From: JAFAGX01 sp963759875
GTDB lineage: Bacteria > Acidobacteriota > Terriglobia > Terriglobales > Acidobacteriaceae
Assembly (NCBI GenBank): GCA_963759875.1
Contig: CAVXBB010000015.1
Coordinates: 1,054,001 to 1,118,000 of the forward strand
Length of the DNA stretch: 64,000 nucleotides
Direction of reading: 5' to 3'
Shown one piece after another: positions 33,368 through 41,260 of the stretch; position 1 is the stretch's first letter, and the number at the start of each line of letters is the position of its first letter. Under the pieces are notes generated by a model. The model was not told the origin of the DNA. It made no database searches and was given only the letters and a program-made list of their open reading frames with translations. A program made the translations under genes and the position numbers.

Positions 33368-33895
33368 TCAGGCCCTCTCAATCACTACCGACTGTACCAT
33401 CACATCTTTATTCGGCTTGTCTTGTCGGCTGCGAGGCACATTCGCAATCTTATCCACCACGTCTTGTCCTTCGACCACTTCACCGAAAATCGTGTGCTTG
33501 CCGGTCAGCCATGTGGTCGGCGCAACGGTAATAAAAAATTGCGAACCATTGGTATTCGGACCCGAGTTGGCCATCGCCAACTTTCCCGCTTTGTCGAATT
33601 TATGGGGAGAGTTCCTGGTTTCATCTTCAAATTGATATCCCGGGCCGCCCATGCCGGTGCCCGCCGGATCGCCGCCCTGAATCATGAAGTTCGGAATCAC
33701 GCGGTGAAAAATGGTGCCATCGTAGAGCCGGTCTTTACTTTTTTTGCGCGAGACCGGATGCGACCACTCGCGTTGGCCTTCAGCCAGTTCAACGAAATTA
33801 GCAACCGTCTTGGGGGCCTCTTTTTCAAACAGGCGGCAAACGATCGTTCCTTCCGAAGTATTTAAAACCGCGTAGGTGCCGGGTTGGCGGGGCAT
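33368..33895 (-). CDS. Cyclophilin-type peptidyl-prolyl isomerase (cytosolic)
   Basis: 175 aa. The cyclophilin fold is shown by YAVLNTSEGTIVCRLFEKEAPKTVANFVELAEG, YDGTIFHRVIPNFMIQGGDPAGTGMGGPGYQFEDE, LAMANSGPNTNGSQFFITVAPTTWLTGKHTIFGEVVEGQDVV. The catalytic arginine of FHRVIPNFMIQGGD is present. No signal peptide, so it acts in the cytosol. Start at MPRQPGTY. It is followed on the same strand by an exported cyclophilin, likely a paralogous pair. Confidence 0.92.
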   Translation of the reverse strand: MPRQPGTYAVLNTSEGTIVCRLFEKEAPKTVANFVELAEGQREWSHPVSRKKSKDRLYDGTIFHRVIPNFMIQGGDPAGTGMGGPGYQFEDETRNSPHKFDKAGKLAMANSGPNTNGSQFFITVAPTTWLTGKHTIFGEVVEGQDVVDKIANVPRSRQDKPNKDVMVQSVVIERA

Positions 33896-33931
33896 AGGGT
33901 CCTTTCCTAATCGTTGGGCGGTCAATGAAAA

Positions 33932-34573
33932 CTACGTTGTGGGCTGCTTTTGCGTTGGCGCGGCGGACTTGTTGGCTGCTCCCGCGTGCTCAATCGTAAT
34001 GTGATTAATTTTCACTGCCCGATACGGCATATCATTCGAATCGCGCCCCACGCGCGCGATTTGCTTCACGATCGCCACACTGGCATCATCGCACTGTCCA
34101 AAAATCGTGTAACCGCCATTCAGGCTTGGATATGCAATTTCCGTGATGAAAAACTGAGAGCCGTTTGTATTCGGACCTGCATTCGCGTATGCCAGACGGC
34201 CGGGACGGTCAAACTTCAGATCAGGCGAGACCTCATTCTTAAACTCGTATCCGATATCGCCGGAGCCAGTACCCGCCGGGTCGCCGCCCTGAATCATAAA
34301 ATTCGGAATCACGCGATGGAAAATGGTTCCATCGTAAAGCGGCACACCGTGCTTTTTCTGATGAGTCACCGGGCTGATCCAATCCTTCGTGCCTTGCGAC
34401 AAGCCAATAAAATTGGCAACCCCGATCGGCGCCTTATCTGGAAAGAGAGTGCAGGTGAGTTTGCCGGCGGTTGTGTCGATCACCGCTACCGGCTGCGGGC
34501 CAGCCGCAAATAGTGCAACCGGCAGCAGTGTAATCATGAAAACGAGAAAGAGTCCGAAAATAAGTTTGCGCAT
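33932..34573 (-). CDS. Cyclophilin-type peptidyl-prolyl isomerase (exported)
   Basis: 213 aa. The N-terminus MRKLIFGLFLVFMITLLPVALFAAG is a signal peptide, and the cyclophilin domain follows: VAVIDTTAGKLTCTLFPDKAPIGVANFIGLSQG, YDGTIFHRVIPNFMIQGGDPAGTGSGDIGYEF, RLAYANAGPNTNGSQFFITEI, GGYTIFGQCDD. The catalytic FHRVIPNFMIQGGD is intact. It should act in the periplasm, as the cytosolic sister is downstream (33.4 kb). The C-terminus AGAANKSAAPTQKQ is low complexity. Start taken at the signal peptide, with GGAGG 6 nt upstream. Confidence 0.92.
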   Translation of the reverse strand: MRKLIFGLFLVFMITLLPVALFAAGPQPVAVIDTTAGKLTCTLFPDKAPIGVANFIGLSQGTKDWISPVTHQKKHGVPLYDGTIFHRVIPNFMIQGGDPAGTGSGDIGYEFKNEVSPDLKFDRPGRLAYANAGPNTNGSQFFITEIAYPSLNGGYTIFGQCDDASVAIVKQIARVGRDSNDMPYRAVKINHITIEHAGAANKSAAPTQKQPTT

Positions 34574-34590
34574 AAATGCCTCCTTATGTC

Positions 34591-34612
34591 TGTCATTCCG
34601 AGCGGAGTCTAA
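34591..34612. repeat. REP-like element (GTCATTCCGAGCGGAGTC variant)
   Basis: TGTCATTCCGAGCGGAGTC lies in the leader of the exported cyclophilin gene; it is a diverged copy of the GTCATCCTGAGCGAAG family. Confidence 0.45.
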
Positions 34613-34699
34613 TCGTTCGCTTGCTAACCGTTGGGCGAAGTCAGGAAACCTGCTTTTCAAGAATAGATTGTGAACTTTGAATTGTACGACAGCGGCACT

Positions 34700-35968
34700 T
34701 TACTTGCCCACCGCCGAAGGAGCGGGTGCGGTCTGCATCTCACGGCTTACGCGTTCCACTTCTGCGAATACGCGCAGAACATTGCCGCCTAGAATTTTGC
34801 GAATATCCTCCGCGCTGTATCCGCGGTCCAGCAGCCCTTGTGTGATCTTCGGCAGATCGGCGGCAGAATTCATGCCTTCCGGCGTTGCGCCGCTGACGCC
34901 ATCGAAATCTGATCCCAGTCCCACATGGTCAGCGCCCGCAACTTTGGCGATATGGTCGATCTGATCAATCAGAACCGTGAACGGTGGCCGGGGAATCTTC
35001 GCAATGTACTCTCGTTGCAGGCGATCTTCATCGAGATAAGTAGGATTTTTACCCTGGGTCTTCATCTGTTGAAGACGCGCCTGTATCGCGGCCTTCTGCT
35101 CTCCTTGTTGTGCTTGCGACAGGTCCCAATACTTCTGATCATCGAAGCCGGAAAAGAAATTCACGTCCACCACGCCACCGTTCTTTGCCACCGCCCGCAG
35201 CATGTCATCGGTCATGTTGCGAGGAGCGTTCACCAGAGCGCGCGCTGAAGAATGTGAAGCAATTACCGGAGCTTTGCTCACCGCGATCGCATCCCAAAAC
35301 GTTTTGTCGGAGACGTGAGAAATGTCCACCATCATCCCCAGGCGATTCATCTCTAGGACCACCTGCTTGCCGAAATCCGTGAGCCCATTATGATGCTGAA
35401 CTTTGGAATCATTAATGTCGCCGGATGAGTCGGCCCACTCGTTCGTGTTCGACCACGAAACTGTCATGTAGCGCACGCCCAGGCGATAGAAATCTCGCAG
35501 CAGCCGCATGTCATTCTCTATCGAGTGGCCGCCTTCAATCCCCATCAAAGCCGCCAGCTTCTTCTGCTTGTGAGCGCGCTCAATCTCAGCAACCGAATAA
35601 GCCATCATCATCCGGTCAGGATGTCGCGCAGCTTGTTCGTAAACCGAGTCGATCAAATCGAGAGTTCGTTTGGCAAAATGTTCTTGGTTCGTTTCTGGAT
35701 CGACCCAGATAGAGAAGAACTCCGCTCCCAGATTTCCCGCGCGGGCCTTGTCCAGGCTGATGTGGCCGTAATCACTGGCATCAGTGGTGCCGAGGTCGAA
35801 ATTCTCGTCCACGAATCGTTGCGGCGTGTCCGCATGAGTGTCGACGACGATAGCGGAATCCTGAATGGCGCGAGCCCGCGCACTCACTGCAATGTCATTT
35901 TGTGCGAAAGCCCAGCTGCAAGCGCAGACGAACAGAGTAGCAATATAGGAAAGCTTGAGTTTAACCAT
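34700..35968 (-). CDS. Membrane dipeptidase (peptidase M19)
   Basis: 422 aa with a signal peptide (MVKLKLSYIATLFVCACSWAFA). M19 zinc enzyme: VDTHADTPQRF holds the first metal histidine and aspartate, LAALMGIEGGHSIEND the bridging glutamate, VSWSNTNEWADS, then PVIASHSSARAL (His) and DHVGLGSDFDG (Asp). The reaction is cleavage of dipeptides, including L-D types, in the periplasm. Start chosen at the signal peptide; the upstream ATG at 36073 would lengthen it without support. Neighbouring genes give no hint of its substrate. Confidence 0.92.
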   Translation of the reverse strand: MVKLKLSYIATLFVCACSWAFAQNDIAVSARARAIQDSAIVVDTHADTPQRFVDENFDLGTTDASDYGHISLDKARAGNLGAEFFSIWVDPETNQEHFAKRTLDLIDSVYEQAARHPDRMMMAYSVAEIERAHKQKKLAALMGIEGGHSIENDMRLLRDFYRLGVRYMTVSWSNTNEWADSSGDINDSKVQHHNGLTDFGKQVVLEMNRLGMMVDISHVSDKTFWDAIAVSKAPVIASHSSARALVNAPRNMTDDMLRAVAKNGGVVDVNFFSGFDDQKYWDLSQAQQGEQKAAIQARLQQMKTQGKNPTYLDEDRLQREYIAKIPRPPFTVLIDQIDHIAKVAGADHVGLGSDFDGVSGATPEGMNSAADLPKITQGLLDRGYSAEDIRKILGGNVLRVFAEVERVSREMQTAPAPSAVGK

Positions 35969-36082
35969 GGACTGTGCAGAGGATTGTAAACGGTGGAAGT
36001 AAAACTCTCCACTGCTCGCGAGAACATCAACTACTTCGCAATGGAGTCCCACAGCGACGACGAGCGAAACCACAACGCGTAC

Positions 36083-36781
36083 TTAAACCGTAGTGGCTGC
36101 AGTGCTGCGAATCATCCCTAGCAGTTTGGTGGCGGCCTGTCCCGGATCTTCTGCGCCAAAGCCGGAGTCCAGCACGATCAGCGATGCCGCCGGATCAATC
36201 TCCTCAAATGCTTTCTTCGTCGATGCGCCATAAACCGACTGCAGGTTCGCGCCCAACACGACCACCTTCGCCTTCGTCGCTTTCAACAGAATCTTGGCGT
36301 CGTTCACATTGCCAGTCGTGACCGCTTGGTAGCCCGCGCGGCACAGCACCTCTCCCAATAAAGCGCGCACATCGGCCGAATCGTAGACGCACAGAATACT
36401 GAGTTGCTTCTCGGTTGAGTTGCTGGAGGATCGCGAGCCCAAGTAGGCGGCCACAATGGCTTCGGCTTCGGAGTCGTAGGTTTTGAACAGTGACAACAAA
36501 TTTGTCACTTCCAAAGTCTTTCGCACCTGCTGCGGTAACGCACAAAGTTTAAGGTCGTAGCCGTTGGCTCGCGCCGTGGAAGCCATGCGCACCAGCGCTC
36601 CCAGTCCGCTGCTGTCGAGAAACTCCACGCGCTCCAACTGCAAGACAACCTGGTGATGTCTGGGCCAAACTTTCTCCAGGAGAGACTGCAACGAGTGCAC
36701 CTCCGCTCCGGCTACGATGCGGCCAGTACATTGCACCACCATCACATCGCCGACCGAGCGGCTGTCCAGACGCAGTGGCAT
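36083..36781 (-). CDS. STAS-domain protein with degenerate receiver-like tail
   Basis: 232 aa. Residues 1-110 are an anti-sigma-factor-antagonist STAS domain: VGDVMVVQCTGRIVAGAEV, VVLQLERVEFLDSSGLGALVRMAS (the DSSGLG phosphorylation loop). A linker SSSNSTE is followed by a receiver-like fold LSILCVYDSADVRALLGEVLCRAGYQAV with VVVLGAN where the phospho-Asp should be, so it cannot be phosphorylated in the normal way. Start ATG has GGAGG just upstream. The fusion suggests a partner-switch protein with a protein-interaction module. Confidence 0.82.
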   Translation of the reverse strand: MPLRLDSRSVGDVMVVQCTGRIVAGAEVHSLQSLLEKVWPRHHQVVLQLERVEFLDSSGLGALVRMASTARANGYDLKLCALPQQVRKTLEVTNLLSLFKTYDSEAEAIVAAYLGSRSSSNSTEKQLSILCVYDSADVRALLGEVLCRAGYQAVTTGNVNDAKILLKATKAKVVVLGANLQSVYGASTKKAFEEIDPAASLIVLDSGFGAEDPGQAATKLLGMIRSTAATTV

Positions 36782-36888
36782 GGCTCCTCCTTTTTTGGGA
36801 ATCCTCTCAGTGGCGTCTAACTCGGGCCGTCTGATGCTACGCCGCTGTAACAGAATTGCCAAGCGTCATGGCTCTGAATTACTCATCG

Positions 36889-38076
36889 TCAGATTTTGAT
36901 AAAAATCCGTTTGCGCCAGAGAAGCCAAAGCAGAATCCAGCCGAACAACATTCCCGCCACCGAGTAAACCAATGAAGCGTTTGGGGTGCTCAATCCGAAA
37001 GATTCGAGATGCGCTTGCGCCGCCTCATGCCAAGGCAACTTGACTCCGGTTGGACCTGTGGCGGTGAACGTGTATCCCGGCCCATACACTAGCGAGTCGG
37101 CAACGAATCCACTAATCGCGTTCATGCCAAAGACCAGGATCGGCATCGTCCATAATCCGCGCCACTGCTTGATCTCAAGCAGCCAATAGAGCAGTGCCAG
37201 GAAAACCAGGGCAAATCCTCCGCTGAACAGCACGAACGAACTGGTCCAAAGATTCTTATTAATCGGAAACCATCGGTTCCAAAACAAGCCCGCAAACAGG
37301 CCAACCATGCCAATCAGAAGCACGCCCCAGGCCTTCTGCGTCGGCGTCTTGAGAGAACGAAGCCAATGCCCGGTCAGCACGCCGATCAGCGTAGTCCCGA
37401 TCGCCGGGATGGTATGAATGATTCCCTCAGGGTCGCGAGTCCCGTCATACAAATGTCCCATGAACAGCTTGCGGTCAAGCCATGCTGGCAGGTTTCGGTC
37501 GGGATCCATGAATGGGATGTCATGTCCGGGTACGCCAAAGCCCGGCACAGGCACGAATCGGAGGATCGCCCAGTACCCCACAAGGCAAGCAACGAGTGCA
37601 ATAAGTTGCCCGCGGCGCCCAGACCACAGTTCCATGGCAACGGCGGCCAGGTAGCAGAGAGCTATCCGCTGCGTGACACCTTCAAAACGAAAAGTATGAA
37701 TATCGAAACCAATGATCGGCGAGGCATTGACCAGCAGACCGACCGCAATAAGAATCAGGCTTCGCCAAATGGCATGAACGAAGATCTGCGACTGCGTTTG
37801 ACCTCGCTGCAGACGCGACGAGGTGGAAAATACCAAGGAAATTCCGACCAGGAAAAGAAACGAAGGAAAGATGAGGTCGGCGGGCGTCCATCCGTTCCAG
37901 TGCGCATGCATGATGGGCCCATAGGCTTTGGTGTCGCTGCCCGGGTTGTCCACGATGATCATGGCCGCGACGCAGAGGCCGCGGTAGATATCGAGGGACA
38001 TCAAGCGTTGCGGGGCGATTTTGGTGGTCTCGCCTGTGTTCTTCAGCACGGCCACATCACGAGAGGCTATTGGCAT
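36889..38076 (-). CDS. HGSNAT-like transmembrane acyltransferase (DUF5009/NagX type)
   Basis: 395 aa, about ten transmembrane helices. The N-terminal RLMSLDIYRGLCVAAMIIVDNPGS and HAHWNGWTPADLIFPSFLFLVG are hallmarks of the heparan-alpha-glucosaminide N-acetyltransferase/DUF5009 family, which move an acetyl group across the membrane to a sugar amine. The histidine in HAHWNGW is the likely active residue. The C-terminus is KIRIFIKI-like basic. The bacterial members are often near sugar-uptake or glycosidase genes; none is next to it here. Confidence 0.85.
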   Translation of the reverse strand: MPIASRDVAVLKNTGETTKIAPQRLMSLDIYRGLCVAAMIIVDNPGSDTKAYGPIMHAHWNGWTPADLIFPSFLFLVGISLVFSTSSRLQRGQTQSQIFVHAIWRSLILIAVGLLVNASPIIGFDIHTFRFEGVTQRIALCYLAAVAMELWSGRRGQLIALVACLVGYWAILRFVPVPGFGVPGHDIPFMDPDRNLPAWLDRKLFMGHLYDGTRDPEGIIHTIPAIGTTLIGVLTGHWLRSLKTPTQKAWGVLLIGMVGLFAGLFWNRWFPINKNLWTSSFVLFSGGFALVFLALLYWLLEIKQWRGLWTMPILVFGMNAISGFVADSLVYGPGYTFTATGPTGVKLPWHEAAQAHLESFGLSTPNASLVYSVAGMLFGWILLWLLWRKRIFIKI

Positions 38077-38169
38077 GTTCCGACCAATATACTCACAGTT
38101 CTACCTCTGTGGCTCGTTCATTAGCCGGGCGCGCATCTTTGCGCGTTCTTTGCGCAAAGGTGGGATTCC

Positions 38170-38185
38170 ACGGGGCTCACCCCGT
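38170..38185. repeat. Palindrome ACGGGG-CTCA-CCCCGT
   Basis: A short perfect hairpin in the 166-nt gap between two minus-strand genes, next to TTTGCGC...GCGCAAA, both typical of dispersed intergenic palindromes. It has no T-run. Confidence 0.45.
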
Positions 38186-38242
38186 TACACTTTTCCATGC
38201 GGCGGCCGATGGTCACCCAACCGCGGTTTTGCCTTGAGAGTT

Positions 38243-38470
38243 CTAGAAGCCGAAGTTTTTCTTGCGTAGCGCGTTCTTGTACCGGTCCCGCGCCTTCTTT
38301 GCCGCTAGCTCAGAATCGTGCACGCGAAGACCGGCATCATCCCACAGCTCCATCTGCAGCATGGAGTGGTCTGCAGTTGCGAGTGCCTCTTCGGCGCGGA
38401 TCGCGTCTACCCACGCATCCACAGCCTGCTTGTAGTCTTTGAGAAGGCGATCGAAATCTGCATTTTCCAT
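38243..38470 (-). CDS. Small helical hypothetical protein
   Basis: 75 aa: MENADFDRLLKDYKQAVDAWVDAIRAEEALATADHSMLQMELWDDAGLRVHDSELAAKKARDRYKNALRKKNFGF. Highly charged and helical; the two halves could form a coiled coil. The family is not recognised. Start chosen at MENADF; the frame continues upstream to 38545. The even amino-acid use and helical periodicity make it more credible than a random ORF. Confidence 0.62.
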   Translation of the reverse strand: MENADFDRLLKDYKQAVDAWVDAIRAEEALATADHSMLQMELWDDAGLRVHDSELAAKKARDRYKNALRKKNFGF

Positions 38471-38728
38471 GAGCGTTAATGTAAGCTGCAGTTTCGCTCC
38501 CGTCAATCTTGATTGCGCCTTTTTACAAGAAAGAACTTCGCCCAATCACTTGGAATCAGTGATTATTTGTTCCGGCGCCAGTTGCGGAACCGGAGAATGG
38601 CACTTCTAGTGACTAAACTTTTCTCTCAACAGGTCAATAGCACGGGAGACTTGGCATTTTTACGAGAGTAACGAGTTGCGGTGTTGTGGTGTGCTTCGCG
38701 GACAGGTCAGACTGTCAGATGAAACTTG

Positions 38729-39016
38729 CTATGCAGCCCCAACCGCGTGATCGCCGGCAATGGGCTGGCACTGGCCTTCATGACCACGTGGGAGCCAGCA
38801 CTGTTCGCTCCTTTGACACTCCTGGTTCAGAGACTTGTTCCATTCATGCCACCAACGGCGGTTCGCTTTCATCGCGGCATCTTTGGGTTTGACTCCTGCG
38901 TTGTACTCGCTTCGGAAATCGAACGCCCCAATTGCCGGCCAGTCCTCCATCGGCGTGACCAACGAATCGAATGCGGCGCGGACCTCCTTCATCCACTCGT
39001 CGTATGTCTCGGGCAT
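38729..39016 (-). CDS. Hypothetical protein with two cysteine-rich ends
   Basis: 95 aa, MPETYDEWMKEVRAAFDSLVTPMEDWPAIGAFDFRSEYNAGVKPKDAAMKANRRWWHEWNKS followed by ECQRSEQCWLPRGHEGQCQP. The final CxxxxxCWLPxGHxGxC segment looks like a metal-binding loop. Function unknown. The start is MPETYDEW; the upstream frame continues to 39100. Confidence 0.62.
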   Translation of the reverse strand: MPETYDEWMKEVRAAFDSLVTPMEDWPAIGAFDFRSEYNAGVKPKDAAMKANRRWWHEWNKSLNQECQRSEQCWLPRGHEGQCQPIAGDHAVGAA

Positions 39017-39179
39017 TAGTTTGATTCTCCTCCGCCGGCATGTCGCTTCGGCTCCGAAGCTTCTCGACGGCGTTTGCGCGCCTGCGGGGTCTTGGCGCAT
39101 GCTTTCAGCGGATGAGTAGCTATTTTATTCCGGCGAGTACTGGTCGGCGCAGATGCTCCGCCGGGCACGCCAAAACCAG

Positions 39180-39980
39180 TTACCGGTTCGAATTGAACGG
39201 GTCAGATACCCGTTGCGGCGGGAGATCGATCAAGCTGAGATCAGGCACTTCATCGTGCTGCTCCGTCGCAACCGTCTTCGGCGCATGCAGATCTGCGTAG
39301 CGTCCGGAAACTGCGATGTGAAACACCCACTGATGCCGTTCTTCCTCGGGTTCCACGTAGCCTTGTTCTTTTAACGGGAGCAGATACTGCTCAACCCACT
39401 TGATCTGCTGCCGGCTCATTCCCCGGCGCTGCACGTCCACAGTGATTCCTGCAAGATGAGAAGAAGCCGTATCGCCATCGATCGGGGCTGCATTCCGATT
39501 ATGCCGGCGCAACTTCTTCTGCACCAGAACCGTGCGTACCGCCGAGTTCACCTGAATCTGGCTGTGAAATTGTTTGTAATAGGCCTGGCTCACATCTTCC
39601 AAAAAGTCTCGCGTCCAGGGACGGCAATAACGTCGCGAAGGATCCAGGCGCGGCTCGATGCGCAAAGATTCACTCGCCACGATCGGAACCAAATCGCCGC
39701 TCGCGACTAACTGCTGAAGTTCCGCGTCGTCATAGATGCGCGGCAAATCCATTCGATCAATTTCTGCATTTTGCAGTAGCAGCGATTCGTGCGAAGGTCG
39801 GAAAACCGGATTCCAACGCAGCCGCCGCAAATGCGCCCGGTGCTTGATTGTGTGGTGCTGCGCAACTTGACGCTGCTGGACCCGCCGCGTGCGCGTAGGC
39901 ACGTACTGATGTAGTCCGAACGCCTGACCGCACACGCTCACGATCAGAAACAAGGCCAGAAACGCGCGTTGTATTTTCAC
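39180..39980 (-). CDS. Exported DUF5715-like protein (peptidase M15/VanY-like fold)
   Basis: 266 aa from GTG with a signal peptide (KIQRAFLALFLIVSVCGQAFG). The C-terminal half contains NSAVRTVLVQKKL and SSHLAGITVDVQRRGM, the HxxGxxxD-type metal signature of LAS/M15 peptidases, then WVEQYLLPLKEQGYVEPEEERHQWVFHIAVS with the second metal histidine expected in the WVFHI part. I associate this layout with DUF5715. It probably acts on peptidoglycan, but catalysis is inferred from the motif only. The start was placed for the signal peptide; the ATG at 40049 is the alternative. Confidence 0.72.
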   Translation of the reverse strand: MKIQRAFLALFLIVSVCGQAFGLHQYVPTRTRRVQQRQVAQHHTIKHRAHLRRLRWNPVFRPSHESLLLQNAEIDRMDLPRIYDDAELQQLVASGDLVPIVASESLRIEPRLDPSRRYCRPWTRDFLEDVSQAYYKQFHSQIQVNSAVRTVLVQKKLRRHNRNAAPIDGDTASSHLAGITVDVQRRGMSRQQIKWVEQYLLPLKEQGYVEPEEERHQWVFHIAVSGRYADLHAPKTVATEQHDEVPDLSLIDLPPQRVSDPFNSNR

Positions 39981-40259
39981 TGCCACGAAGTGGATCAACT
40001 CCTGCTTGGTGTAGAGTGCGGCTATTCTAATGCAAAAACGCCAGAGCAATAGCGAAATCGGCAGCCGGTTACCAAAGAGTAGACAGTGGTCCTATTACTC
40101 CAGGTTACCGGTGCGCGCTTGCACAAAACACCTCGTAAAAAGGTGCATGTTGGATGCCGTTCCCACAATGCAAGCTGCTCCGCGTAAACCGCTGGTCAGC
40201 AAGGAAAATCAAAATTCAACACTGGGCAAAATCGGCCTGGGGAGTCCAAAATTGGCAAC

Positions 40260-41009
40260 TTATTTCCGAAATAGGTCACCGATGGCTTGCTTCATCACCG
40301 AGCCGCCAACCTCGGAAATGGAGCGTGTGAGCGGGATGTCCTTGGGGCAGATCTCCACGCAATTTTGCGCGTAGCCGCATTCTTGAATTCCGCCATCGCC
40401 CATCAGCGCTTCCAGTCGATCACGTTTCAGAGCTGCGCCAGTGGGATGAGTATTGAACAAACGCACTTGCGATACCGCTGCCGCACCTACAAAGCCCGTG
40501 CTCTCGTTGAACTGCGGACAAACTTCCATACAACAGCAGCACGAAATGCATCGGGAGAGTGGATACGCCGCCTCCTGCTCTTGCATGCTCATGCGCGGTC
40601 CCGGGCCGAGGTCATACGTGCCATCGACGGGAACCCACGCTTTCACTCTCTTCAGATTTTCAAAGAGCACCTGGCGGTCGACGGCCAAATCGCGCACAAC
40701 CGGAAATTTTGAAAGCGGCTGCAACCGGATCGGCTTTTCTAAATTGTCGATCAGAGCCGAGCAGGCCATGCGAGCGCGCCCGTTGATCAGCATGGCGCAC
40801 GAGCCGCAGACCTCTTCCAGGCAATTCGAGTCGTAGAAAATGGGCGTGCTCTGTTTGCCGTCGCGGGTAACCGGACTGGCCGCAATCTCCATCAAGCAGG
40901 AAATCACATTCATATTGGGCTTGTAAGCCAGTTCAAATTCATCCCAATGGGGTTTGTCCTTGGGATTGGCCTGCCGCCGGATTTTAATGATGACCGAGTT
41001 ATTGGGCAT
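40260..41009 (-). CDS. sdhB: Succinate dehydrogenase iron-sulfur subunit
   Basis: 249 aa. The [2Fe-2S] ligands lie in CLEEVCGSCAMLINGRARMAC; the [4Fe-4S]/[3Fe-4S] cysteines in CISCCCCMEVCPQF and CGYAQNCVEICPKDIPLT. SdhB passes electrons from SdhA to the quinone through SdhC, linking the TCA cycle to respiration. It is the last gene of the sdhCAB group but is separated from sdhA by 250 nt with palindromic repeats, which may lower or alter its expression. It begins MPNNSVIIKIRRQ. Confidence 0.95.
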   Translation of the reverse strand: MPNNSVIIKIRRQANPKDKPHWDEFELAYKPNMNVISCLMEIAASPVTRDGKQSTPIFYDSNCLEEVCGSCAMLINGRARMACSALIDNLEKPIRLQPLSKFPVVRDLAVDRQVLFENLKRVKAWVPVDGTYDLGPGPRMSMQEQEAAYPLSRCISCCCCMEVCPQFNESTGFVGAAAVSQVRLFNTHPTGAALKRDRLEALMGDGGIQECGYAQNCVEICPKDIPLTRSISEVGGSVMKQAIGDLFRK

Positions 41010-41048
41010 TGTTGCTAGCTTCTGGCTCCTAATTTAAATCTCAAGCCG

Positions 41049-41080
41049 CTGTCATTCTGAGCGAAGCGAAGAATCTATGC
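41049..41080. repeat. REP-like element (GTCATTCTGAGCGAAGCGAAG)
   Basis: TGTCATTCTGAGCGAAGCG followed by AAGAATCTATGCATT, a well-preserved member of the family also at 18.28 and 33.24 kb. Confidence 0.6.
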
Positions 41081-41224
41081 ATTCAGATAGTCCACTCTTG
41101 CCACCGTCTACGTCACTTTTCCTTGAGGTCTGGCAGCTCCCACTGGCGCTCCCGAGGACCTTTGTCGACGACTCCGCATGACCGATTGGAATTACAAATT
41201 CTGTTTTCATGCTCGACTTCCACA

Positions 41225-41246
41225 GGGCGGACGAGGGCGTCCGCCC
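41225..41246. repeat. Palindrome GGGCGGACG-AGGG-CGTCCGCCC
   Basis: Nine-bp stem immediately downstream of the sdhA stop. It could act as an intra-operon attenuator or RNA stabiliser, as REP hairpins do elsewhere. Confidence 0.55.
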
Positions 41247-41260
41247 CAATATGGCCACCT

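Larger units (their letters stand above)
41010..41260. other. Spacer between sdhA and sdhB with two repeats
   Basis: Unusual gap inside an operon. It holds a GTCATTCTGAGCGAAGCGAAG repeat at 41049-41080 and the palindrome 41225-41246. No gene is seen. Confidence 0.5.
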
